DNA from: Anthonomus grandis grandis
Taxonomy: Eukaryota > Arthropoda > Insecta > Coleoptera > Curculionidae
DNA length: 64,000 nt
Assembly: GCF_022605725.1 (NCBI RefSeq)
Contig: NC_065553.1
Location: 4,030,001 to 4,094,000, forward strand
Reading direction: 5' to 3'
The notes beneath the pieces were generated by a model. That model worked only from the letters and a program-made list of their open reading frames with translations. It had not been told where the DNA came from and did no database searches. How positions within the stretch are numbered: position 1 is the first letter of the stretch; each line of letters opens with the position of its first letter. Shown in pieces: positions 1-9,984 of this stretch. The translations under genes and the position numbers were made by a program.

Positions 1-5
1 CCATA

Positions 6-420
6 TTAAAACATTAAACTACAAATACGTAAGACTTCAACTTCTGTCAATCCTTGTTTTCTCCTTGATTCATTTATGTAGTACTTACAGGCAGTGTTGG
101 AATAGAGCAATTCATAAATCTTGCTAGTTCGTCACTGGTTTTCCATTTTTGAATTCATAAAATCCATTTTTGTGAGATATTTTAACCAGAAGCCTACGCC
201 TTGTTTTGCGTCTAACTATTTCTGATCAGGAAACGAAAGTCATGTAGGTAGACTTATAAGTGCTTTTTTAATGAAAGTTAGAATTGCCACATTAAAATAT
301 TAAACAACAAATACATAAGATTTCAACTCTTTGTTTCCTCCTCGATTCGTCTACGGTTTACTCACAGGTATTGTTGAAAGGCAGTAATATTCAACTTTCC
401 ATTCATACTTCTTTGTATTT
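6..420. repeat. Two-copy degenerate tandem repeat, about 283 bp period
   Basis: The text starting near position 6 (CATTAAACTACAAATACGTA and the following TTCAACT stretch) recurs with mismatches near 289-330. Both copies continue into a segment with a CTTGATTC/CTCGATTC word, an ACAGG word and a TGTTGRAA word. The copies are clearly diverged, so the duplication is old. No coding frame is seen. Confidence 0.6.
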
Positions 421-1189
421 CGTTACTGGTATCCCTTTTCCAGATTATTTGGTATACCCGATTTCCTGGAAAGGGTGTTTAAATTAATCTAATTTGCCCC
501 GTTCATGTCAGGACTTCTTAAATATCCAAAGTTGGTTAAACCATTAATTGTTATTCAATCTATTATGGTCAATTTCTTCTACAAAAATGTGAGAAATGTT
601 GGACTCACATATCATGCAAAATATTAATGAAGTGGAAATCCTCTGTCGTGAAATAGTTTCTATATGAAGTTTTTCAATATATATAACATCATTTTCCCTA
701 TGCAAATCCATTTTTCAATAAATTTTCATCCCATGTACGGCAATAAGATAAAAAAAATGAAAACGGATATAACTACACAGGAAACTCAGTTGACAGTGAT
801 GCATTGCCCTCGGAAATATTAGGAAGATCATAAAGTTTGTATCTTAACTACTAGGGCTAAACGCTAAGGGTTGTAATTTGTCGCCTAATCGAACTAACAG
901 CAATTTCAAACATGGAAATGAACTTTCCGAAGGCACGAACGAAGTTTACACCCACACTAAATCGAACACCTGAGGGAGAGAATAACGGGCGTGTTCTCGA
1001 ACGATTATCTTTCTGGCCTCCCCCCGTTCACACTTCCCCCCTGACAAAAAAATGATTTTCAGCCCTTCTGGGAGCCCCCCAGTTATAAAACAGTTAACAC
1101 TTAAAGAGAGACCGTTTTGGGGATAAATAATCATAGGAGTGCTTTTTAGGTCTCAGATAGTTTGAAAAAGTTGTTGTTCATGCATTAGG
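421..1189. other. Unassigned AT-rich sequence
   Basis: I find no gene, transposon end or clear repeat here. A short C-rich stretch near 1015-1080 is answered by a similar word near 2725-2760 (TGATTTTCAGYCCTTCT), so this part probably belongs to the same old repeat complex as the following 3 kb. Confidence 0.4.
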
Positions 1190-4100
1190 GTCTAAAGAGA
1201 AATTAGGAGAATAAGATGATTGAACATAATGGTTTTATTGGAGGAAGTCATATAAATCTAAAGAGCCATTCCAGAGAATTTAGAATACAAAATATTCTGG
1301 AAAGGTAGATAAATAACATATTGGAAGGATGGTATCAGTGGTAAGCGAAATAGTAAACTCTTCCAAACTCACCAGGAAATAAACTAGGATCAAAAATTTT
1401 AAAAATAGAAAGTATATCGAATGTGGGAAAATTGTAATCAAATATTAAGACGTAAAGTTTCTTAATGAGTTTATATTCAAAAGATTAAGCCTTATCGGAA
1501 CTTGCGAATAAACACTTGAAATTTATTGGTTTTCTAGTGTTTTTTTTACCTTGCCATCGATTTTTCAGTTAAAAAATGTAAAAGGTGTAAAGAACTATCC
1601 ACTATAGTTAGTAACTGTTCCACTATAGATTGATCTTCCTTGGACCAAGAAGGAAAAAAGAGAACAAGATGACTCAATATCTTTGTTTGAATAGAGCAAA
1701 TTACTGGATTCTTAAGTGCTATTCCAGGGAATTTGGAATACAAAATAACCTGGAAAAGTAGATAAATTGTATATTATAAGGATGATAACAGTGATAAGCA
1801 AACTAATGATCTCGTCAAAACTCCCTTTGTGTTCCCTGGAACCAGGAATTAGGATCAAAAATGGAAACTCACGAGGCATGGAACTTCTTAGAAAGGTGTC
1901 AGGTATGATGATAAGATGTCTTTATATTTTGAGGCGAAATATCTGGCAAAATATAGCATAAACCAGAGGTTGAACGAAAGCTGGTTCCTAATTTGAGGGT
2001 GACTTTAAGTGAGTGGTTAGAATAAACCATTTTTTACTGGTAGAAAGTTAATTCAGAATTGTATTCTTAACTCGAGCCCAATTCGACTTAGCCTAACTCT
2101 TAACCCTTACGGAATAAGAAATGGAATGGCTACTCAAAATTACCTATAGAACTGAGAGTCCAATTAGTATCTTTTTTTTTTAACTTTTTTCTTCGGCTTA
2201 CAGAAGAGAGAAAGAGAACTATTTTGGTTCAACGTCTTGATCTGATTGAAGCAAATCAGGAAAATCTACAGAATTTGGAATACAAAATGATCTGGAAAGG
2301 TAGATGAATGCGATATTTCAAGGCTGATATCAGTAGTAAGCTTTATAAAAACCTCTTCCAAAGTCCCTTTGTGCTACCTGAATCCACCAGGAAAGAAGGT
2401 AGGATCCAAAATGCAGACACATCAGTCATGGAACTTCCTCTTTACCAAGCGTGAATATATTTATTAATACACAAAATATTATTTAGACCTGCTTTGATCA
2501 TGTTGCATTGATGATCAAAGCATCTTGGTCAATGTCCCTGAACCCAATGGAGCAAATCAGGGGAATGTAATGAGAAATTCCAGAAAATTTGGAATACAAA
2601 ATGATCTGGAAAGGTAGGTGGATAATAAAATACAAAGATAACATCAGTGAAAAATCAAACAGTTGCTCCTGTTTCATACCCCCTCTAGGTTATCTCGATC
2701 AACAAGCAATTAAATTAACACCAAAATGATTTTCAGTCCTTCTAGGAGCCCTGCTGTTATGAAACCTTTTTTGGGGATAGAGTGCTTTTTAAGTTTCAAT
2801 TAGTTTCGAAAGGCTAATTATTAATAAATAAATAGCCATAAAGAGCCATTCCAGAAAACTTAGAATCCAAAGTAATCTGAAAAGATAGATAAATGACATA
2901 TTAGAAGGATGATCTCAGTGGTAAGCCAAATGATGATCCAGTCTTACCAGGAAATAAACTAGGATTAAAAATAAAAAAAGAAACCAGTAAAGTCAATTTA
3001 GGGCAGGTGGCTTATACCTTTACTAAGGACAAGGATATTGGATTTTTTTGTGAAAAACTTGTTTATCTTGGAATCGGAATAAATGTAGTAAAATATTAAG
3101 ACTTACAAGTTTCCAATGAGTTCAAAATTCAAAAGATATAAGCATTATAGGAACTTGACATTTATTGGATTTCTATTGATTTTTCGTTTAAAAGGTGTAA
3201 ATGATTCAAAGAACAATCCGATTAATATAAAACTCCAATATCCTGTTTCACTATAGATTGATCTTCCTTGGATCAAGAAGGGAGAGAGAGAACAAGATGA
3301 TTCAATATCTTCCTTTGAATGGAGCAAATTACAGGATTCTTAAGTCATATTCCAGGGAATTTGGAATACAAAATAACCTGGAGAAGTAGATGAATTACAT
3401 ATTATGAGTACAAGGACCGTGATAAGCCAACTAATGATCTCGTCCCAACTTCCCTTGTATTCCTTGGAACCTGGAAGGAAACTAGGTTCAAAAATGGAAA
3501 CTGATTTCTTCTCTGAAATGGAAACTGACTGTCTTCGTGTTTTCAGGCAGGATACCTGGGCAAAATACAGCATAGACCAGGGGATGAACGAAAGCTGGTT
3601 CCTCATTCAATGATGGTATTAAGGGAGTGGATGGGATAAACAATTTTTTTGATAGAAACTCAATTCAGGATTTTATTATTAACTAAGGTTTAATTCTACC
3701 CATACTAACCCTTAACTCTTTTGGAATAGGAAGGGAATGGTTGTACAAAATTGGTTATAGAACCGAAAATCCAATTAAATTTTGTATTAATTTTTTAAGA
3801 TTTTTCTTGGACTTAAGAAGGGAGAAAGAGAACTATCTTGGTTTAACGTTTTGATTTGAACGAAGCAAATCTAAAGAGTAATTTCAGAAAATTTGGAATA
3901 CAAAATAATTTGGAGAGAGATGAATGCTATATTGAACCTTGTAGAAAAGCGTCTTCTTGTATGTTGATCTCTTTAGCAAGCAGTACAAAATATTGTTTAA
4001 AACTACTTTGCTCTGATGAATAAAGCAGATCTAAAGATTCAAGGTTTTATTTAAGTAAATGGGGAATATAAAAGATTTTTTCTGTCATTATGTGGTTATG

Positions 4101-4290
4101 CCCAAAGAACGGAAAAAATTTAATAACTGTGCATAGATTTTTGGTGAACTGAGAAGGGAAAAAGAGGTTCAAAATCCTTGAACTCAAATCAGAGGAATAT
4201 AAAGTGCATTTCCAGAGAATTTGGAATACAAAATAATCTGGAAAAGTAGGTGGATAATTAATTGCAAAGATAACATTAATGGAAAATTAA
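1190..4290. repeat. Degenerate long-period repeat complex
   Basis: A core of about 35 bp (ATTTGGAATACAAAATAAYC followed by TGGAAARGTAGATRAAT) occurs about eight times, near 1280, 1732, 2273, 2588, 2848, 3357, 3890 and 4218. Spacing is irregular, about 250-540 bp. A higher-order copy is also visible: 1600-2000 matches 3240-3620 almost line for line, at an offset near 1.62 kb, including the GAACAAGATGAYTCAATATC and TAATGATCTCGTC words. The array looks non-coding. The short open frames in it differ between copies and have no recognisable domains. Confidence 0.75.
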
Positions 4291-4626
4291 ATAGTTGCTC
4301 CTGTTTCATACTACCTCTAAATTATCTGGAAAGAAATTAGCGAGAGAAAAACTGATTCTGTGAGAAAAACTGCCATATAACTTTACCCTGTTCGATATGT
4401 TTCTAAGTTCCGCATGAACTGATCATTACTCATATACGTGGCTCAACTCAAGTCTAATGACCTGAGAATGACATATATGCCGAAACCGTGAATTTGCACT
4501 TTTGAGATGACGATTTGTTAAGGTGTTAACGAAGAATAGAGAGGTTCATGTTCTATTGTGTGGCGGATGATGTATAAATGTTATAAAAATGCCGTATTAT
4601 TAATGATGTTTTTTTTTCGGTTTTAG

Positions 4627-4661
4627 GTAAGGATGTGTCTCCAATTGTCTTTAAAGAAATC
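4627..4661 (+). other. Possible 35-nt internal exon (weak)
   Basis: A T-rich tract ending in TTTTAG at 4626 is followed by 35 nt and then GTAAGT. The enclosed frame reads xKDVSPIVFKEI plus one base and is open. The splice signals are good by eye, but the exon is very short and I see no neighbouring exon. GK-D/E-V-TP words occur in pseudouridine-5'-phosphate glycosidases, which is a very weak likeness. It could well be a chance acceptor/donor pair. Confidence 0.2.
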
Positions 4662-5097
4662 GGTAAGTACCTTAACTGTAGTACAAAGTAGACAAAACAA
4701 CGGCTTATACATACATAAAGCAGTCATAAATATTGTATCAAAATTTGAACAGGAAATAACTATTTTTAGAAAACGACCGTCGTAAATGATGTTAGGTCTT
4801 CGGGGCGCTATTTTAGGACTTTATTATAGGGTTGCATGGCCGATTTGCCTTTTGCCTGCTGTAAAAAGCATATGGCGTCTGGGTTTTTATTTTTCTCTTC
4901 GGGTCTCTTTGGGATCGACTGTACAAGATTACGACTATCGAAACATCTTGTTGATGGTTAATAAGGAGCAATGGGTGACATGTAAGACAAATTGTAATTT
5001 TGGGTTTATTGATAATTATAGTTTAGGTTGTAATTCCGGTGATTGGGTAAAATATGTGAGGAAAACAGAAGTTTCAGGAGATCAAAAGAATGTTTGA
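4662..5097. other. Unassigned sequence with one open frame
   Basis: An open + frame of about 103 codons runs from 4786 to 5097, but it has no domain I recognise. It lies just before a LINE endonuclease scrap and might be decayed LINE 5' sequence. No promoter or splice site supports calling it a gene. Confidence 0.25.
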
Positions 5098-5218
5098 TCA
5101 TCATCATTCTGAATGCTTATTAGAAACTTGGTTAAAGCATGCTATACGATTAAGTGCAATTTCATTACCTGGTTATTCTAATCATAGAACAGATATAGCT
5201 GGTGACAATTTATGTTAA
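5098..5218 (+). pseudogene. LINE endonuclease fragment
   Basis: Read from about 5099 the + strand gives LLETWLKHA followed by SAISLPGYSNHRTD and then a stop. This matches the ETWL and LPGY-x-x-x-R-D block of apurinic-like endonucleases in jockey/CR1-type LINEs. Only about 35 residues remain. The flanks do not continue the domain, so this is a small dead fragment. Confidence 0.55.
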
Positions 5219-5458
5219 ATTGACAATATCATGTAATGTTGAAAATATCGATTCTGGTGTGAAATTTGAATAATTTTTTTTTAAAGTAAGTGTATGCTCT
5301 TGTCTTAAAATACACGCGTTTCGGATATCATTGAAATTTTGAAGTCGGAATAGTCTATAATATTGAGGGATATTCTTAAACCAAATTGATTACTTCAACT
5401 ACTTATCCTCAGCCACTTAATAGAAATGGCAGAAAAACTTTGAAAAATCTTCAATGAC
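5219..5458. other. Unassigned AT-rich gap before the BEL/Pao relic
   Basis: No 5' LTR, gag or protease sequence can be read here. The retrotransposon that follows is therefore truncated at its 5' side. Confidence 0.4.
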
Positions 5459-6301
5459 TTGAACTTTAAATCAATTAATGATCTTGAGCTACCCCCTAAT
5501 CTTTGTCAATTAAATTACTTTATAAGTCGAACGCATTTACTGCGAAAATTACTTCTGAGGTATATATTAGCAGAAAATGAGCGAGACTGTCACAGGTTTT
5601 TATGGTTTGAAAGACCACTCACGGGAGACACAGATTTACCGGAAATTGCAGAGTTCAGGATGAAAAGAGTTACCTTTGGGGTAACATGTAGTCCATTTTT
5701 GTTAGCTGCAACTTTGAAAAAGCATTTATCAGATCAACCTGAAAACATGAAGTATGTTTGTGATATCTTAAGGAACTCATTTTATGTGGATGACCTGGTC
5801 ACATCCTGTGACTCACTAGAAGAAGCCAAAATATTATATAGCCAATCGCGAGAGATTTTGTTGAAATCATCAATGAATTTAAGGAAATGGTACAGTAACA
5901 ATGAAATGATAAGAAAATTAAATAATAACGAAGCAGAATTAAACGTTGAAGTTCAAAAGATTTTGGGAATACAATGGTATGGGCCCACCGATGAACTGTG
6001 TATTGACATTCAGCCTGCGTTACATGATTTAACGAATAAGCCAGCCACTAAAGGTAATGTTTTGAGCTGCATGTCAAAAGTTTATGATCCTCTTGGTTTC
6101 TTGGATCCATTTACAGTCAGGGCTAAAATACTAATACAACGCATATGGAAGAAAAAACTAGATTGGGATTGCCCATTAACGCATGAATTGACTTGTATGT
6201 GGATTAAATGGTGTCAAGAGTTGCCTTTACTATCTGAATTATCATTTCCTAGAAGTGTATTATCGCAGAATGATCAAGGATATGAGTTACACATTTGGTG
6301 A
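5459..6301 (+). pseudogene. BEL/Pao reverse transcriptase (partial)
   Basis: The open frame of about 280 codons begins inside the polymerase domain. The RDCHRFLWFE block comes first, then FRMKRVTFGVTCSPFLL, then the catalytic YVDDLVTS box at about 5784-5807. Beyond it come the thumb and the peptidase-A17-like segment with SKVYDPLGFLDPFT near 6080-6115. The fingers region is lost. The frame ends at 6301 because of a frameshift; the next segment continues in another frame. In life this enzyme copies element RNA to DNA in a Gag particle. Confidence 0.88.
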
Positions 6302-6560
6302 TGCGACTCTATTAGCTTATGGTGCTGTTTTATATATTAAGTCCAACAAATGTGACTTATTAATCTCAAAAAATAGGATTGCTCCTTTGAATGAGAAGGG
6401 CAATACAACAGTCACATTACCGAAGCTTGAGCTAGCAGCTAGAGCAGCACTTTGTGTAGCTAGACTACAGGACTATTTATTAAAAAATCTTAAAACCAAA
6501 CCTACAAAAATTTATTTGTGGACTCATTCCAAAATATCTTTGGCTTGGATATCTTTAGTT
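6255..6560 (+). pseudogene. BEL/Pao RNase H segment
   Basis: It continues the pol protein in the next frame: SYTFGDATLLAYGAVLY carries the first acidic residue of the fold, and LPKLELAARAALCVARL carries the usual LPKxEL block. The LWTHSKISLAWI block follows, where families usually have TDS; here the D is replaced (THS). At about 6555 a TTA/TAT run begins and the homology stops, so about 200 bp up to 6770 is foreign or too decayed to read. Confidence 0.75.
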
Positions 6561-6773
6561 ATTATTATTATTATCTTTAGCACGGTCCACAGTGGTTGAG
6601 TCGAGAAAAAGAAGAATAGCCTGAATAAAAAAATACTGAAAATAACGATACTATGTGTTCAACATTCTTAAACATTTTGGAAAAGGATTTGCGACATAAA
6701 GAGCCTCGATAAGTACCCTGGAACGAGTTCTTAGGTTACTGCTTATATAAAACGATTTATTTCAAACCTCAAA

Positions 6774-7846
6774 GTGCCTAAAGTAGAAAGGAAACTTGAT
6801 ATAATGACAGCTAAGGAATTAAAAGAGGCCTTTAAGTATTGGATCAAATATGAACAGGAACAAGAATTCGGAAAAGAAATAAGAGCTGTACGAAACAATG
6901 AGCCCATCGATGTGAGTTCAAAAATATTAACCTTGGGGCCTCATTTGGATGAAGATAGAATATTAAGAATCGGAGGTCGTCTACAAGAATCTGCATTGTC
7001 ATATAGCAGTTAACATCCAGCATTGTTGCTAAAGAAAATTCATCTAGGAGATCTCATTATAGAGAGTTAGATTATAGAGAGTTTTCATAAATCTACAGCA
7101 CATTCTGGAGTGAATGCAACTTTAGCCGAACTACGTAAAACCTTTTGGATGATTAAAGGGCGACACAGGATTAAATATATCATAAACCAATGTGTCATTT
7201 ATAAGAAACTTAAAGGGAAAGCGGGAAGTCAGCAATTTGCACCCCTTCCTAAGGATCGCATTAATATTGCCAACCCCTTTAAGTTACTGGAATAGACTTT
7301 GCTGGACCTTTATATATTGCTACTGCAAATGATGATCAAAAAACCAAAGGCTACATAATGTTATTGACGTGTGTAGTTATTCGAGCAGTGCATTTGGAGC
7401 TCGTAGTAGATCTATCTACTGAGAGCTGCATTCGAGCATTGAGGAGGTTTTTTTGCTAGAAGAGGAGTTCTCAGTGTAATGTATTCAGATAACGCTAAGA
7501 CTTTTAAACGAACAGCAAAGGAATTCCAAAAGTTGTTTGCATTTTTAAACAGTAGTAGTGTTCAAAATATCTGCTCCAAACTCAAAATTGAATGGAAGTT
7601 TATAGTTGAGAGGGCAGCGTGGTGGGGCGGATTTTGGGAAAGGATGGTGAAGACGGTTAAACATGCTTTAAAAATGATGTTAGGAAAGTCTGTGGTAAAT
7701 TATGATGAACTTCAAACTACCTTAGTAGAAGCTGAAGCCATTGTGGACTCTCGTCCACTTACTTATATAGACAACAGTGATCCAGAAAGCATGATATTAA
7801 CTCCCAATCATTTTTTGAATGGAAATACCCATACTTCAAATTTTTA
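6774..7846 (+). pseudogene. BEL/Pao integrase
   Basis: The N-terminal part (6774-7295) holds LRIGGRLQES, then after stops at 7012 and near 7070 the HKSTAHSGVNATLAELRKTF zinc-binding region and a CVIYKKLKG block. After the stop near 7293 the core reads GIDFAGPLY (first D), YSDNAKTF (second D, near 7482-7505) and WWGGFWERMVKTVK (the E, near 7620-7655), the D,D,E triad of integrases. SRPLTYI and LTPNHFL follow, typical of the BEL core end. At least two stops and a frameshift break it. Confidence 0.85.
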
Positions 7847-7859
7847 AAATTTTGATAAG

Positions 7860-8213
7860 ATGCCTAATGAAACAGATGATGTATTGAAGTTGTGGGAAAG
7901 AAGAATTGCCGTAATTAAGAGATTCTGGAAGGTATGGTCTTCTGACTATCTACAACAGCTAAGATCCGCACATTATAATATCAAAGGTACAACGCAGATC
8001 TTTAAAGTTGGTGACGTGGTACTGTTGCACGATCAGCGTTTGCCAAGGCAGCAGTGGAAGTTAGTTAGAGTAGAAGACGTTTATCTGGGAAGAGATGGGC
8101 GTATTCGAGCCTGCGAAATACAAACTAGCAATGGAACTACGATGAAGAGGCCTATCCAGTTGCTATTTCCTTTAGAGGTTGAGCCCGCCGGGGAGGATGT
8201 TAAAAATAACTGA
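7860..8213 (+). pseudogene. BEL/Pao C-terminal DUF5641-type domain
   Basis: The frame reads LWERRIAVIKRFWKVWSSDYL, then FKVGDVVLLHDQ, W-K-L-V-R-V near 8055, and GRDGRIRACEIQT, ending with RPIQLLFPLEV. This is the standard end of BEL/Pao pol. It is in frame for 117 codons and ends in TGA inside the presumed LTR start. It follows the integrase core after one stop. Confidence 0.85.
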
Positions 8214-8477
8214 TAAAATGTAGTAAATATTGAGCGGTACGGGCTAAACGGGATAGTGCGGCAGAATAAACAATATCGAATTACCAAGTGCCGAGTGTCG
8301 GCGTGCAAAACAAAGACTTAATGGTATCGGGCCAAGTGTTCGTCATTTTAGTTTTTAGCTTAGTTAGTCTTTACTTAGATTTGTTCAAAATAGGGTAGTA
8401 ATAAAAAACCTGTTTACGACCCGGGCGTTTTATTTACCTTTTTGCGTAACGAACTGCATAAGGTAGGTAAAATTTCA
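8198..8477 (+). repeat. Probable 3' LTR of the BEL/Pao element
   Basis: A purine-rich GGGGAGGA tract at 8190-8197 is followed by TGTTAAAAATAACTG, the expected position and TG start of a 3' LTR. A CA end is plausible at 8476-8477, giving about 280 bp. The homology to the mariner transposase resumes within about 10 bp. There is no upstream copy in the window to confirm the exact borders, so both ends are inferred. Confidence 0.5.
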
Positions 8478-9406
8478 TACTCATCTTAAAAGCAAATGAA
8501 TACCACCCTTATAAAATTAGACTAATAGACGAATTAAATGAGGACGATCCTGATCGAATAAACCAATTTTGCAAGGAAATGATGAACATTTACAATTATA
8601 ACCGTCAGTTTGTGTTACGAGTTTTGTTTTCGGATGAAACAACTTTGTGTTTAAACGGTGTCGTAAATCGGCAAAATTGTCGGTACTGGTCAGTGTCAAA
8701 TCCACACTGGGCAACTGAGGCTCATACACAGTACCGTAAATCTATTAATGTTTGGGCTGGTATCGTGAAAAAGAAAGTAATAGGGCCATACTTTTTTGAA
8801 GAAAACTTAACAGGACAACGCTATTTGAATTTTCTTCAAGAAGATCTTATCCCTGCTTTGGCTGCCCTATACCCAGACGAACAAGACGGTTGCAGCAAGA
8901 CGGCGCACCGCCACATTTCTTTCGAGATGTCCATAATTACTTGGATACAGTGTTCCCAGGAAGATGGATAGGACGAAGAGGGCCAATAGAATGGCCGGCC
9001 AGGTCACCAGACCTAAATCCCTGCGACTATTTTCTATGGGGGTACCTGAAAAATTAAATTTATAATGAGAAGCCAAATAACGTAGAAGATTTGAAAAATA
9101 GAATTAGATATGAAATTAGACGTATATTACCCGAAATAATTGATAGTGTTTTACATGAGTTTGTAAACCGTCTTACATATATTAATAAGAGTTTTCACAG
9201 TTTATAACATTTAATCCTTTATTTTATCTTAATTTGTAAATAGACGTACTTACTTGCTTTCTTCTTGGTTAAATGTACATATTTCTGAAACAGTTGAATT
9301 TTGAGATAAGGTGTGTTATACGAAACTTGCTTGGAATTTCGCCTATATTTCATAAATGCAATAAAAAATATAGCATTCCATTTAAAAAAATGTATACAAC
9401 ACCCTG
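8478..9406 (+). mobile_element. DD41D-type mariner relic, 3' half
   Basis: The transposase frame opens right at the LTR junction and the element ends at 9400-9406 with CACCCTG followed by TA. This is the end type shared with the other DD41D copies, which start CAGGGTGTT. Only the 3' half and the right end are present. The 5' half should lie beyond the 5' side of the inserted BEL/Pao copy but is not seen. Confidence 0.75.
8486..9208 (+). pseudogene. DD41D mariner transposase, C-terminal two thirds
   Basis: From 8486 the frame reads ILKANEYHPYKIRLIDEL, the linker before the catalytic core. VLFSDETTLCLNGVVNRQN supplies the first aspartate (near 8630), and the INVWAGIVKKKVIGPYFF block follows. 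The second aspartate sits in a QDG word near 8885, where a frameshift also occurs. The other frame then gives VFPGRWIGRRGPIEWPARSP and the third block CDYFLWGYLKN, followed by a TAA. One frameshift and one stop make it inactive. The family moves DNA by cut and paste at TA sites. Confidence 0.82.
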
Positions 9407-9984
9407 TATACAAAAATTTATGTGAAATAATGCGCAACCTAAAATAAAAATCGACGCGTTCGAGCGTTTTCTCATAAAATCATGTCTCTAATTTTTATCG
9501 AATTTATGCGGAACTTTAAGCGGTCACTGTATAAACTGGTTCAATGTTGCCTTCATTGTCACTTTAGTCGGAAATGTCGTTCCTGGTCGTTAATAATTAT
9601 TTTATTCGGTTTAGGAAAATTATGTTGATGTAAATTGTTCATCGGTATTGTTAATAGAATAACAAGATGTAACTTCGGTGTTGTTTTGGTTATTCCGCTA
9701 ATATGAACCAGCTTCACAAGTTACATTGCTGCATGTCAGCACTGTATTGTTAATGTCTTCGAATGAAATAGTAATATATTCTGCATTATTTTTTGTTCCA
9801 CATTCTGAGATCTAGTATTTCAATATTTACATTGTCGATTAATGTAAAATTATTAATTTCGGGAATATTAGGCACTGTTGGAAGTGTATTATTGTTTAAT
9901 CTAAACATCAAATCTGTCAGGTTCGATACATAAGTCTTCCGCTTGATGTGCTCTCTCTAAATTATCATTATCTGGTGTAATCTT
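9407..9984 (-). other. Unassigned region with a coding-like minus-strand stretch
   Basis: Between about 9770 and 9920 the minus strand has an open run reading LMFRLNNNTLPTVPNIPE and then INNFTLIDNVNIEILDLRM. It looks protein-like but matches no family I can name. Flanking frames are closed. It could be a relic of an unrecognised retroelement. Confidence 0.25.

Larger units (their letters stand above)
5459..8477 (+). mobile_element. 5'-truncated BEL/Pao LTR retrotransposon
   Basis: The order is reverse transcriptase, RNase H, zinc-binding integrase N-terminus, integrase core, DUF5641-type C-terminal domain, purine-rich tract, then a probable 3' LTR. This is the BEL/Pao pol order. Gag, protease, the first part of the reverse transcriptase and the 5' LTR are missing. 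Frameshifts near 6299 and 7015-7080, a stop before the core and a gap near 6560-6770 show it is dead. Its 3' end abuts a mariner transposase frame in mid-protein, so the retrotransposon inserted into that older element. Confidence 0.85.

Noticed and set aside
4786..5097. 103-codon open frame as a host gene
   Set aside because: No domain, no splice signals, and it leads directly into a LINE endonuclease fragment.
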